Source: Chitinophagales bacterium (lineage in GTDB: Bacteria > Bacteroidota > Bacteroidia > Chitinophagales > Chitinophagaceae). Taken from it: a DNA stretch of 64,000 nt. The DNA lies in the NCBI GenBank assembly GCA_015655015.1, contig JAATFV010000123.1, forward strand, positions 1 through 64,000, read 5' to 3'. Shown piece by piece: positions 17,287-27,475 of the stretch (its first letter is position 1; each line of letters begins with the position of its first letter). The notes beneath the pieces were generated by a model. That model did no database searches and was not told the origin of the DNA. It saw nothing but the letters and a program-made list of their open reading frames with translations. A program made the translations under genes and the position numbers.

Positions 17287-17298
17287 CCCCTTTAGGGG
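17287..17298. repeat. CCCCTTTAGGGG palindrome before the RND pump gene
   Basis: A short member of the CCCTTTAGGGG repeat family in the 37-bp gap between the adaptor and pump genes, ending 9 bp before the pump ATG. A hairpin here could affect translation of the pump (inference). Confidence 0.45.
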
Positions 17299-17307
17299 CC
17301 ATGGGGT

Positions 17308-20300
17308 ATGAAAATCACTGACTTTTCCGTAAAAAATTATCAGTTCACGCTCATTGTCTTCGTGATGCTGATAGCTATTGGGATGAATTCCCTCTTCAAC
17401 ATGCCGCGTGGCGAGGACCCGGATACAGAGGCGCCTCAATTTTCCGCCATCGTGATCTATCCCGGCACCAGCCCTAAAGATATCGAGGAGCTGGTGGTGG
17501 ATCCTATCGAAAAAAGGTTCAATGAAATGGATGATGTGAAACGCATCCGCTCGCAGATCGACGATGGCCTGGCCGTTATACAGATCGAGTTCAAATATCA
17601 GACAGACCCGGACAAGAAATACCAGGACGTGATCCGGGAGCTGAATGCCATCCGGGGCGACCTTCCCAAAGATATCCTCAGCATGGATATCCAAAAATTC
17701 ACTCCTTCCGATGTGAACATATTGCAGGTGGCCCTGCTCAGCGAAACGGCGCCCTACAAAGACCTGGAGGAATGGAGCAAAAAGCTGAAGGAGAGGCTGG
17801 AAAAGATAAAAACGCTGAAGAACGCCGAGAACTGGGCCTTCCCCCGACAGCAGGTGCGCGTCTCCCTCAACCTGGAAAAGCTGGCGCAGAACAAGATCCC
17901 GCTTAACACCGTGTTAAGGGCCATTCAAAATGAAAATGTCAACACCCCCGGCGGCAGCATCGAAATGGGAGCTAAAAAATTCAATATAAAAACCAGCGGC
18001 GACTATAAAAGTGTCGAAGAGATCAGGAATACGATCGTTAGTGGGTCCGGCGGAAAGATCATCTACGTAAAAGATATTGCGGAAGTGGAATTTAATTATG
18101 AGGAGCAGAATTATATTGGCCGGCTCAATGGAAAAAGAGGGGTATTTGTAACGGCCAGCCGCAAATCCGGCACGAATATTTTTGCCGTAGAAAAGGAAAT
18201 GGAGCCGGTCCTGCAGAAGTTCCAAAGGGAATTGCCCGCCTCCATCACCTATGAGAAGAGCTTTAATAATGCACAGAGCGTCCATACCCGCCTGAGCCAT
18301 TTTGCCATGGATTTTGTCATTGCTATTTTCCTGGTATTGCTTACGCTGCTGCCGCTGGGGCCCAGGGCAGCGATCGTCGTCATGATCTCCATTCCCCTAT
18401 CCCTGGCAATCGGCTTGTTCCTGCTCGATCTCTTCCACATTACGATCAATCAGCTGAGCATTGTCGGCATGGTGGTGGCCCTGGGCCTGCTGGTGGACGA
18501 TAGCATCGTCGTCGTGGAGAATATCGAGCGGTACCTGCGGATGGGATATAGTAAGAAGGACGCCGCTATGGCCGCGACCCGTCAGATCGGGCTGGCTGTT
18601 ATCGGCTGCACCGCTACGCTGATCTTTGCCTTTTTACCCCTGATGTTCCTGCCTGAAGGGGCGGGAGATTTCATTCGCAGCCTGCCTGCGGCCGTCGTCA
18701 CTACCGTACTGGCATCCCTGTTCGTTTCCCTGACCATCGTTCCCTTTCTTTCCAGCAGGATCCTTAGCGGGCACGAACATCCGGAAGGCAATTTCTTTAT
18801 GCGGGGATTGAAAAAATTCATCAACGGTTCTTACCGCCGCCTGCTTCATGCTGCCATTGCCAGGCCTGCTGTCACCCTGCTGATCGCGTTGGGTATATTT
18901 TTGGGCTGCCTGGCGCTGATACCTACCGTGGGATTCAGTGTCTTTCCCGCTTCGGAGAAGCCCATGTTCCTCGTCAATATCCAGACACCCCTGGGCACCA
19001 GCCTGCCGGCGACCGATAGTGTGGCGAGGTTTGTCGAGCGGGAGATCAACCATATTCCCGATCTGAAGAACTATGCTACCAATGTAGGCCGGGGTAATCC
19101 CAGGATCTATTACAATGTGATCCCACAGAATGAAGTGAGCAATTATGCACAGCTCTTCATTCAGCTGAACGAGACTCCCCCGCTGAAGAAAAGACAGCTG
19201 ATCGACTCCCTCCGGCAGAAATTCAAAGACTATCCCGGCGCTAAGATCGAGGTGAAGGACTTCGAGCAGGGACCGCCGATAGAGGCGCCCATTGCGATCC
19301 GCCTTTTCTCTGAAGATCTGGATACGCTCAGGGCGCTTTCCTTCCGGGTGGAAGACCTGCTGAAAAGGACGGAAGGGACCATTTATGTTAACAACGAGCT
19401 TACGACGCTGAAAACCGATATTAAGGTAAAGGTCAACAAAGAAAAAGCAGGCATACTCGGCGTTCCCGTCAACGAGATCGACCGGACCGTACGGCTGGCG
19501 GTGGCCGGGCTGGATATCGGCAAATTCCGGAAGGAAAATGGAGATGACTACAACATCAATGTATGTTTGCCCAGGGCGGATCGCCAGACCCTGGACGCGC
19601 TGGATAAAGTCTATGTAAGCTCTTATACCGGGACTTCCATTCCCTTGAGCCAGCTGGCTGACATACAGTTCCAGACTTCTCCCACCAGCATTCATCATTA
19701 TGATAAGGACAGGTATACCACTGTCACTGCTTTTTTGCGCAGCGGGTATAATACCACCAGGGTGACGGAAGGGCTGCTGAAAGAGCTGGATAAAATGTCT
19801 TTCCCCAAAGACGCCAGCTATAAGGCGGCCGGGGAAGTAGAAAGCAAAGAGCAGAGTTTCGGTGGGCTCGGCACCATCATTCTCATCACCATCTTCGGCA
19901 TCCTGGGGGTGCTGATCCTGGAATTTAAAACATTCAGGGGCACGTTGATCGTCCTGTCCGTTGTTCCCCTGGGCATCATCGGGGCCGTGCTGATGCTGCT
20001 GGCTACCGGCAATACTTTTTCTTTTGTCGCCGTAATAGGCGTCATCGCTCTGATCGGGATAGAAGTAAAGAACTCTATTTTGTTGGTGGATTACACCGAC
20101 CAGCTGCGTAAAGGAGGAATGGGGCTGGAAGAAGCCATCCAGGAGGCCGGAGAGACCCGTTTCGTTCCTATTATTCTTACCACCCTCACGGCGATCGGGG
20201 GCCTGATACCCCTGGTGGCGGAGAACAATCCGTTGTATTCGCCGCTCGCGCTGGTCATCATCGGCGGGCTGCTCAGTTCGACCATCCTTACCCGCGTCGT

Positions 20301-20415
20301 GACGCCGGTGTTGTATAAATTACTGGCGCCAAAGATCGAACAGGAAGGATCGGGCGGATCAGCTACGCCGGGAACAGAGCCGCCCCCGGGGAAACCGGTG
20401 ACTGCCTATTTATGA
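17308..20415 (+). CDS. RND-family multidrug efflux transporter (HAE1-like)
   Basis: A 1035-residue inner-membrane proton antiporter with the two-fold RND layout: one helix, a large periplasmic loop, six helices, then the same again. Key elements are PRGEDPDTEAP near the first loop, GLLVDDSIVVVENIERYLRMG in helix 4 with the proton-relay aspartates, and GIEVKNSILLVDYTDQLRKGG in the second half. The DD pair places it with drug/solvent exporters rather than metal RND pumps. It is the last gene of the tetR-tolC-adaptor-pump group and ends 16 bp from the converging ATPase gene, with no obvious terminator between. ATG start at 17308. Confidence 0.94.
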   Translation: MKITDFSVKNYQFTLIVFVMLIAIGMNSLFNMPRGEDPDTEAPQFSAIVIYPGTSPKDIEELVVDPIEKRFNEMDDVKRIRSQIDDGLAVIQIEFKYQTDPDKKYQDVIRELNAIRGDLPKDILSMDIQKFTPSDVNILQVALLSETAPYKDLEEWSKKLKERLEKIKTLKNAENWAFPRQQVRVSLNLEKLAQNKIPLNTVLRAIQNENVNTPGGSIEMGAKKFNIKTSGDYKSVEEIRNTIVSGSGGKIIYVKDIAEVEFNYEEQNYIGRLNGKRGVFVTASRKSGTNIFAVEKEMEPVLQKFQRELPASITYEKSFNNAQSVHTRLSHFAMDFVIAIFLVLLTLLPLGPRAAIVVMISIPLSLAIGLFLLDLFHITINQLSIVGMVVALGLLVDDSIVVVENIERYLRMGYSKKDAAMAATRQIGLAVIGCTATLIFAFLPLMFLPEGAGDFIRSLPAAVVTTVLASLFVSLTIVPFLSSRILSGHEHPEGNFFMRGLKKFINGSYRRLLHAAIARPAVTLLIALGIFLGCLALIPTVGFSVFPASEKPMFLVNIQTPLGTSLPATDSVARFVEREINHIPDLKNYATNVGRGNPRIYYNVIPQNEVSNYAQLFIQLNETPPLKKRQLIDSLRQKFKDYPGAKIEVKDFEQGPPIEAPIAIRLFSEDLDTLRALSFRVEDLLKRTEGTIYVNNELTTLKTDIKVKVNKEKAGILGVPVNEIDRTVRLAVAGLDIGKFRKENGDDYNINVCLPRADRQTLDALDKVYVSSYTGTSIPLSQLADIQFQTSPTSIHHYDKDRYTTVTAFLRSGYNTTRVTEGLLKELDKMSFPKDASYKAAGEVESKEQSFGGLGTIILITIFGILGVLILEFKTFRGTLIVLSVVPLGIIGAVLMLLATGNTFSFVAVIGVIALIGIEVKNSILLVDYTDQLRKGGMGLEEAIQEAGETRFVPIILTTLTAIGGLIPLVAENNPLYSPLALVIIGGLLSSTILTRVVTPVLYKLLAPKIEQEGSGGSATPGTEPPPGKPVTAYL

Positions 20416-20416
20416 T

Positions 20417-20428
20417 CACCATTTTGTG
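20417..20428. repeat. Left 12-bp direct repeat CACCATTTTGTG
   Basis: Identical to 22012-22023 in the same orientation. The two copies bracket the AAA+ ATPase gene together with its upstream repeat array (about 1.6 kb), as target duplications or attachment sites would. Confidence 0.6.
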
Positions 20429-20431
20429 GAC

Positions 20432-21862
20432 TTAGAACAGGTCATCCATAGTAAGTTGTTTCTGAATCAGGCCGGTGGCAGTGGTATTATTGCTTACACC
20501 ATAGGTAGTGATCATGGTCAGGAACAGCGTTTTTTTCGTTTTTGTTTTTTCCCGGAACACGGATACTTTACGACGAAGCTCAGCAGCATAAGCAGTATCA
20601 ATGGAGAATGTATCGCGAGCGTATTTTATCTCGCAGATATTGATGGTATGGTCGGCCCGGTCGATCAGTAGATCGATCTGGGCGCCGGGGTGCCCCTGAC
20701 CGGGGATAAAGCGCCAGGTGGCTTCCGTGGTCAGCATGCCATCTATACCCAATGCCTTTTTAAGGTGCATTACGTGCTTGAGGCAAACGGCCTCGAAAGC
20801 ATAGCCTGCCCAACTTCTTCCGGAAGGACTTTCCGAGATACGCAACCAGGTATCATCCCCGGTATTTTTTCGTTTGTCCATGAACTTTAGGTAAAAAAGA
20901 GAATATTCGTCGGACAATTTATAGATGCTGTCTTTATTACTCTTTTCATAGGGGACCTGTTTGTTGATAAATCCTGATTCGGTAAGTTCATCCAGCAGGA
21001 CAGAGGCAGTTCCTCCCGAGGAGAGTCGGCAGGCTTCTATGATCTCATTACGATTCAGACCACCTCCATGTTTCGCCAATTCGCGAACGATAGCCATGTG
21101 ATGGGAGGCCTCGTCAAACAAGGATTGATAGAGATTGGTGAATTCGCCCGTCAGTATGCCATTTTTAGTAAAGCAGATGCGGTCAATGGCCTGGGCAGCG
21201 CTTTCTCCCGGTTTGATAGCCTGCAGATAGGGTGGGATACCACCTATCGCCATATACAATTGTAATAATTGATAACGATCCAGCCGGACTTTGTTTTGTT
21301 CCAGATAGGCTTCTGTTTCAGTAAGTGTAAATGGTTCCAGCCGGATCCGTTCATTGATGCGTTGATGGAGCCCTCCTTTATTATTAATGATATGCTTTAT
21401 CATCCAGGATGCAGCCGACCCGCAAATGACGACTATCAACTTTGACTGGCGAGAGGCCCAGGTGTTCCAGAAATGACCGAACGCTGACAGGAAACCGGAG
21501 CGGGGGCCATGTAGCCAGGGCAGCTCATCGAAAAAAACAACTGCCGGATGGTGGGAATCCCTCAGCGTAAGAAACTGCTCCAGCATTTGGAAGGCCGATA
21601 GCCAATCGCCAGGAACTGCCAGGGGCAGAGCAGCTCCCTGTGCTTTTTGCAGGGCCAACGAAAAATTTTGGAGTTGTTGTTTCAGGCTGGCGCCATGAAT
21701 CCCGGAGCATTCGAAGACCAGCGTATCCTTATAGACAGAACGGATCAAAAAGGTCTTACCCACCCTACGCCTTCCATAAATGGCTATAAGCCTGGCTTCC
21801 CGGGCATATAGATTATCCAGCAGTATTTTTTTTTCGGGACCTCGACCACATAAAGGCTCCAT
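20432..21862 (-). CDS. AAA+ ATPase of the COG1672/DUF234 type
   Basis: A 476-residue P-loop ATPase. Walker A is GRRRVGKT (residues 30-37), Walker B AVVFFDELPWL (near 130), and sensor IVVICGSAASWM follows. The C-terminal half has a winged-helix stretch (NEIIEACRLSSGGTASVLLDELTESGFI) and a DUF234-like nuclease-related end with IPGQGHPGAQIDLLIDRADHTINICEIKYA, which resembles a PD-(D/E)xK core (D...ExK). This family is multicopy and patchy in Bacteroidota and archaea, and its role is unresolved; roles in mobile-element or toxin-like biology have been suggested. The gene is bracketed by 12-bp direct repeats and preceded by inverted GATTTGGC repeats that overlap its promoter. ATG start. Confidence 0.85.
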   Translation of the reverse strand: MEPLCGRGPEKKILLDNLYAREARLIAIYGRRRVGKTFLIRSVYKDTLVFECSGIHGASLKQQLQNFSLALQKAQGAALPLAVPGDWLSAFQMLEQFLTLRDSHHPAVVFFDELPWLHGPRSGFLSAFGHFWNTWASRQSKLIVVICGSAASWMIKHIINNKGGLHQRINERIRLEPFTLTETEAYLEQNKVRLDRYQLLQLYMAIGGIPPYLQAIKPGESAAQAIDRICFTKNGILTGEFTNLYQSLFDEASHHMAIVRELAKHGGGLNRNEIIEACRLSSGGTASVLLDELTESGFINKQVPYEKSNKDSIYKLSDEYSLFYLKFMDKRKNTGDDTWLRISESPSGRSWAGYAFEAVCLKHVMHLKKALGIDGMLTTEATWRFIPGQGHPGAQIDLLIDRADHTINICEIKYARDTFSIDTAYAAELRRKVSVFREKTKTKKTLFLTMITTYGVSNNTTATGLIQKQLTMDDLF

Positions 21863-21870
21863 GAAAGAAA

Positions 21871-21982
21871 GATTTGGCTAAAGAAAAAAATCTTATTCAG
21901 CCAAATCTATAAAAAAAACACGGATTTGGCCAAATAAAAAAATCTTATTCAGCCAAAAGTGGTATAAAAAGGAGGATTTGGC
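21871..21982. repeat. Iterated GATTTGGC inverted repeats upstream of the ATPase gene
   Basis: Unit A (21871-21907) begins GATTTGGCT and ends AGCCAAATC, a perfect 9-bp inverted pair around AATCTTATTC. Unit B (21923-21959) repeats the same layout with GATTTGGCC and AGCCAAAAG. A half unit, GATTTGGCC, is at 21974-21982. Units start 52 and 51 bp apart, about five helical turns. Unit A contains the putative promoter, so autoregulation by a DNA-binding protein is likely (inference). Confidence 0.75.
21902..21909 (-). promoter_or_regulatory. ATPase gene -7 box TAGATTTG
   Basis: On the minus strand TAGATTTG matches TAnnTTTG exactly, 40 bp before the ATG. Its last bases are the GATTTGGC arm of repeat unit A. 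Confidence 0.5.
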
Positions 21983-22011
21983 CGTATTAGCATAAGGAAT
22001 TGCCATGAAGC

Positions 22012-22023
22012 CACCATTTTGTG
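22012..22023. repeat. Right 12-bp direct repeat CACCATTTTGTG
   Basis: Second copy of the 12-mer at 20417-20428, lying upstream of the ATPase gene and its repeat array, 32 bp from the stop of the GNAT-like gene. Confidence 0.6.
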
Positions 22024-22054
22024 ACGCTCATGCTGACGGCAGGCGGCACGCCCT

Positions 22055-23215
22055 TTACGACAACATGGGATGTCTTTTAAATTCTTTCGCCCGGTCAAAA
22101 AGATAGCGATAGGTGGTCAGCTTCCGGCTGACCTCTCCCAGCCCTTTGGCAATATTGACCATCTTCGGATTGAAATCACCGATCCACTGCATTTCATAAT
22201 CCTCATAGGAAGACTGCTGCTGGACAACCTTACCCGCTTCCACGATCATATACCCATCTACTCCCTTCCCCTGGAATTCCGGGATAATGGCAAAAAGGAT
22301 CCCGGTAAATCGTTTGCAGGCTCCCCGGCGCCGGAGCCAGAGGAAATGGAGCTTCTGCAGGAGACCGAACTTACCGTTGAAATGCTTAAAGTACTGGTTC
22401 AGGTCGGGGATATTTAGGAACATAGCGATCGGCCGATCATTATAGTAGACATACCAGACGATCTTTTCATCCATCAGGGGTTTCATTTTTTTGAAGAGCT
22501 GCACCGCCTGATCTTTTTTCATCTCTTTCAGCCCCCCGTGACCTGCATAGGCGGGATTGTAAATGGCTACAAAATCTTCCGCAAATTTCAGCAAATGCCG
22601 CTTATCGATCATCCTGGCGCTGTATGCCGGATCGGCCGCCAGCCTTTCATGCCGCCGTACCAGCTTGGCATTCAGCGGTTTTTTATAATCCATGCTAAAG
22701 CAGAGCTGGTCGAAAAAAGGCCGGAACCCATAGTTTTCCAGCAGCGCCTTATAATAAGGAGGATTGAAGTTCATGCCGTATAAAGGCTCGTAGAAGCCCT
22801 CTGTAAGAAGTCCCCACCATTTGTCCCGTTCGCCAAAATTAATAGGACCATCCATGGCCTCCATTCCCCGCTGGGATAGCCAGTGACGGGCTACGTCGAA
22901 AAGCATATCGGCGGCCTCCTGGTCATTGATGCAGTCAAAAAATCCGATGCCCCCTACCGGAACATCGTCCCCCTTTGTCTTATATTTCTTGTTCACAAAA
23001 GCCGCAATACGGCCGATCAGCCTGCCTTCGGCATCCTTCAACACCCAGCGGGTAATCTCCCCATGCCGGAAAGCCTTGTTTTGGGCCGGGTCGAATACTT
23101 CGTCGATCTCAGCATCTATTGGCCGGATATAGGCGGGATTATGACGGTTTAGCTGCACGTTTGCCTGTATGAACTCTTTTGCCTGCGAGGGGGTAGTGAT
23201 CGGTACTAGTTGCAT
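22055..23215 (-). CDS. GNAT-like conserved protein
   Basis: A 386-residue soluble protein of a type common in Bacteroidota and usually annotated as a GNAT-like or hypothetical protein. An N-terminal region has GEITRWVLKDAEGRLIGRIAAF followed by a glycine-containing segment, VGGIGFFDCIND, as in the acyl-CoA-binding core. FGERDKWWGLLTEGFYEPLYGMNFNPPYY and IWYVYYNDRPIAMFLNIPD-type strands suggest a second GNAT-like half. The substrate is unknown. ATG at 23213-23215 (MQLVPITTPSQAKEF) is preferred over an in-frame ATG at 23275, because the extra 20 residues would reach into the divergent atpD leader and are not domain-like. Confidence 0.7.
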   Translation of the reverse strand: MQLVPITTPSQAKEFIQANVQLNRHNPAYIRPIDAEIDEVFDPAQNKAFRHGEITRWVLKDAEGRLIGRIAAFVNKKYKTKGDDVPVGGIGFFDCINDQEAADMLFDVARHWLSQRGMEAMDGPINFGERDKWWGLLTEGFYEPLYGMNFNPPYYKALLENYGFRPFFDQLCFSMDYKKPLNAKLVRRHERLAADPAYSARMIDKRHLLKFAEDFVAIYNPAYAGHGGLKEMKKDQAVQLFKKMKPLMDEKIVWYVYYNDRPIAMFLNIPDLNQYFKHFNGKFGLLQKLHFLWLRRRGACKRFTGILFAIIPEFQGKGVDGYMIVEAGKVVQQQSSYEDYEMQWIGDFNPKMVNIAKGLGEVSRKLTTYRYLFDRAKEFKRHPMLS

Positions 23216-23251
23216 AAAATGGTCTAAGTGGGCAAAAATAGAGATATATAG

Positions 23252-24859
<1,608 letters not shown>

Positions 24860-24870
24860 AATTTGAAACA

Positions 24871-25134
24871 ATGAACTTAGAAATATTAACACCCGAAAAA
24901 AAACTGTTCAGCGGTGATGTATATGGCGTACAACTGCCGGGTGTGACGGGATTATTCGAAGTCCTGGACAAACATGCTCCCCTGGTAAGCGCTCTGAAGA
25001 CAGGCCGGGTAAAGGTGTTAAAGGATAAAAATAACCATCTCGCCTATTTTACTATACAAAGCGGCTTTGTGGAAGTCATTCACAATAAAGTGACCGTTTT
25101 AGTAGAAGGCGCAGTACCTGTTGAAGCAAAATAA
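24871..25134 (+). CDS. atpC: F1Fo ATP synthase epsilon subunit, short form
   Basis: An 87-residue protein consisting only of the N-terminal beta-sandwich of epsilon (LEILTPEKKLFSGDVYGVQLPG, FEVLDKHAPLVSALKTG, FTIQSGFVEV). The C-terminal helical hairpin that inhibits ATP hydrolysis in Escherichia coli is absent, as is usual in Bacteroidota. It lies 11 bp after atpD and is co-transcribed. A strong double terminator follows at 25190-25237. ATG start at 24871. Confidence 0.95.
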   Translation: MNLEILTPEKKLFSGDVYGVQLPGVTGLFEVLDKHAPLVSALKTGRVKVLKDKNNHLAYFTIQSGFVEVIHNKVTVLVEGAVPVEAK

Positions 25135-25189
25135 GAATAAGTACACCTATACTACTCAGGTCCACGACCCCGTAGAAAAATGTTAGTTG

Positions 25190-25237
25190 ATCCCCGGCTG
25201 AAGCCGGGGATTTTTTTTTCAGCCTTCGGCTTTTTTC
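25190..25237 (+). terminator. Double terminator after atpC
   Basis: ATCCCCGGCT-GA-AGCCGGGGAT is a perfect 10-bp stem (25190-25211) followed by eight more T; a second small hairpin, AGCC-TTC-GGCT, with six T follows at once. Confidence 0.93.
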
Positions 25238-25366
25238 TTCTCCCCGATTTGTTCACTATTTCGGGGGATTTAATAAAATTTTAAACATTGTTAGACTGGC
25301 GTTAAAGCCGGGACAGCCTTTAAACCGGGGCATTTATTTTGTGTCTACTATAAAAAAACATTCTGT

Positions 25367-26002
25367 ATGAACAAGATAATGTGGCTATCGGGTGGCGTGC
25401 TGGCAGTCATCCTGTCCTTCAGCAGCTGTAAAAAAGATCCGCTCAATAATCTCACCAATGAGGAATCGAGGATCTATATTACCAATTACGATACAACTGC
25501 CAATTTTGCCAGCTACAAGACATTCAGCATCTCCGATTCCGTAGATGTGATCCAAAACAATCAGCTGGCCGGAAGGGGTCTCGGCGCCTTCGACTCGACG
25601 GTGATCAGCGTCATTGGTCAGCAAATGCAACAGCGGGGGTACCAACTGGTGGACAGAAAGGCCTCTCCCGACCTGGCTTTTAACGTTTCAAGGGTGTACA
25701 ACACCAGCACCGGCATTTTTAGTTACGACGATTATTGGGATTATTATGGCGGCTACTATGATCCCTATTATTGGGGGTATCCGGGGTATGGGTATTATTA
25801 GCCCTATGCCATTGGGGTATATACCATCCAGACCGGGGCCCTGGAGATCGATCTGCTGGATCTAAAGAATGCGGCGACCCATAACAATAAGATCACCGCC
25901 ATATGGACGGGACTGGCCAGGGGAGAACAGGTGTTCAAGACTGCCAATGCATCCGCCGAAGTGGATTCCTTATTCAGCCAGTCTCCCTATCTTAAAAATT
26001 AA
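25367..26002 (+). pseudogene. DUF4136 lipoprotein gene interrupted by an amber codon
   Basis: A lipoprotein signal (ILSFSSCKKD, cysteine at residue 21) leads a DUF4136 domain: NYDTTANFASYKTFSI, then LVDRKASPDLAFNVS, then a Tyr/Gly-rich stretch. TAG at 25799-25801 (codon 145) ends the first frame. The same frame then continues without a shift through PYAIGVYTIQTGALEIDLLDLK to FSQSPYLKN and TAA at 26000-26002, which is the normal C-terminal part of DUF4136 proteins. So one base change splits an otherwise intact 211-residue protein. Possible explanations are a recent nonsense mutation, readthrough, or a sequencing error. It is followed 34 bp later by an outer-membrane barrel gene, a likely operon partner. 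The family's function is unknown. Confidence 0.8.
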
Positions 26003-26036
26003 TCATTCTAAACGAGAAACAGCAAGGAGGTATATC

Positions 26037-26654
26037 ATGCGATCACTATTAAAATATTGTATCATCGGGGCGATCACTTTAATGGCCGGTTCCGCCGTTC
26101 ATGCCCAGAATGAATTACAGGTGAACATTGATTACAATGTCAATATCCCGACGGGAGCTTTTAAGAACTACATTACCCATCCCGCATACAAAGGATTTAC
26201 GGCGGGCCTGGCATATCCTGTGACTGATCAGCTCAGCCTGGGACTTAGTGTCGGATATAATGACTACTATCAGAAGTATGACAGGCAGGTATATAATCAG
26301 GGAAAAGGCTCCGATATCTCTGCGGTGGTGAGTAATTCCATCCAGCAAATACCCCTGTTGGCCACGGCCAATTATACGATAACGAAAAAGGGTTTTATTC
26401 GTCCCTATGTAGGAGCAGGAGTAGGGCTGAACTTTATAAGCTTCGACCAGTACCTGGGTGAATTCGATGACCCTCATTCCATGACGAAGCTTGCGGTGAG
26501 GGGAGAGGCGGGTTTTTTTATCCCGCTTAGCAACTATTCCTCTACAGCGCTGAAGATAGGGGCCAGCTATAACTATGCTCCGTTCAATACTTATGGGGTG
26601 AACAGTCTCGATAGCTGGGGAATACAGGCCGGTATCCGGTTCCCGATCAAATAG
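26037..26654 (+). CDS. Outer-membrane beta-barrel protein
   Basis: A 205-residue protein with a signal peptide (IIGAITLMAGSAVHAQ) and amphipathic strands typical of an eight-stranded OmpA/OmpX-like porin barrel: GFTAGLAYPVTDQLSLGLSV, FIRPYVGAGVGLNF, ALKIGASYNYAPF and a C-terminal WGIQAGIRFPIK ending near an aromatic. ATG at 26037 is chosen because a perfect AAGGAGG sits 6 bp before it, rare in this window, and because it starts the signal peptide; the frame is open further upstream only over the tail of the previous gene. It probably forms a unit with the DUF4136 gene. Role in the outer membrane unknown. Confidence 0.85.
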   Translation: MRSLLKYCIIGAITLMAGSAVHAQNELQVNIDYNVNIPTGAFKNYITHPAYKGFTAGLAYPVTDQLSLGLSVGYNDYYQKYDRQVYNQGKGSDISAVVSNSIQQIPLLATANYTITKKGFIRPYVGAGVGLNFISFDQYLGEFDDPHSMTKLAVRGEAGFFIPLSNYSSTALKIGASYNYAPFNTYGVNSLDSWGIQAGIRFPIK

Positions 26655-26681
26655 GGGAAGTCCGCATCAAATAGTGGACAC

Positions 26682-26724
26682 CCGCAGTTAAATTAGCCGC
26701 GAAGCGCGGCTAATTTAACTGCGG
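26682..26724. terminator. 20-bp perfect hairpin between converging genes
   Basis: CCGCAGTTAAATTAGCCGCG (26682-26701) and its exact reverse complement (26705-26724) are separated by AAG. The hairpin lies between two converging genes, and its right arm contains the last five codons and stop of the algH-like gene. It can act in both directions, although no long T-run is present. Confidence 0.7.
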
Positions 26725-27261
26725 ATCTATCGGGAAATTGATCATGATCTCATATTCTCCACCGAGCTGGCGTAGTGCATCCTTCCATATTTCATCCGGC
26801 TTTTTATGAAACACTAATTTGCGGCTCGCCTGTACGGTAAGCCAGGATTTTTCTTTTAGTTCATCCGCCAGCTGGCCACTGCCCCAGCCGGAATAGCCGA
26901 TATAGAAACGGATCTTTCCGGGGTCCACCTCTCCCGCCCGGATAAGCTCAACGGCCGTTTCAAAATTGCCTCCCCAGAATACCCCGTCCACGATCTCATA
27001 CCCTCCAATGATCTTGTCCGGGTATTGATGCAGGAAATGGATCGTATCCATTTGTACAGGACCTCCATGGTAAACGGGCAGCTTCAGGTCGTCCAGTCCG
27101 CTCACCAGCTCATTGAGCGTATAATCGTAATTTTTGTTTAATACAAATCCAAAACTCCCCTCATCCTGGTGTTCGCACAGGAACACCACCGTCCTCATGA
27201 AATTGGGATCTTTCAAAAAGGGGTCTGCTATCAACAATATGCCAGGCGCCGGGCTCTCCAT
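26710..27261 (-). CDS. YqgE/AlgH family protein (DUF179)
   Basis: A 183-residue cytosolic protein of the YqgE/AlgH family. Diagnostic segments are GILLIADPFLKDPNFMRTVVFLCEH, GSFGFVLNK, YHGGPVQMDTIHFLH and RFYIGYSGWGSGQLADEL. The family is widespread and its biochemical role is unclear; the name AlgH comes from an alginate regulation locus in Pseudomonas. ATG at 27259-27261 is chosen because MESPAPGILLIADPFL is the normal N-terminus; the frame is open another 32 codons upstream but those residues are not domain-like. The last codons are part of a 20-bp hairpin shared with the intergenic terminator. Confidence 0.9.
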   Translation of the reverse strand: MESPAPGILLIADPFLKDPNFMRTVVFLCEHQDEGSFGFVLNKNYDYTLNELVSGLDDLKLPVYHGGPVQMDTIHFLHQYPDKIIGGYEIVDGVFWGGNFETAVELIRAGEVDPGKIRFYIGYSGWGSGQLADELKEKSWLTVQASRKLVFHKKPDEIWKDALRQLGGEYEIMINFPIDPQLN

Positions 27262-27444
27262 ATTATCTAAATTAAGTAATCCTGGGAGATAACAAAATGC
27301 TTTTTTACCTGGTTGCCACTGCCCTGTTAGTCCGTATGCCCCTGAAAAATGCCTCATTTTAGATCGAAATCCCTTTTCTTTGTGAAACCTTCGTTAAAAC
27401 TCCCTGTTGACGGGCATTGACAAGGCTGTCCCCTATCCTTTCGA

Positions 27445-27452
27445 TAAATTTG
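27445..27452 (+). promoter_or_regulatory. Sensor kinase promoter -7 box TAAATTTG
   Basis: Exact TAnnTTTG match. Transcription would start near 27458, after the TTG at 27407 and just before the TTG at 27476, which decides between the two possible kinase starts. Confidence 0.55.
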
Positions 27453-27475
27453 CAGTTGGACTAAAAAGCAACGGA

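Noticed and set aside
18634-19698. 354-codon minus-strand frame opposite the RND pump
   Set aside because: Antisense shadow of a well-supported transporter, with no recognisable domain.
20417-22023. Classical insertion sequence
   Set aside because: No transposase and no terminal inverted repeats; only direct repeats and internal inverted units are present.
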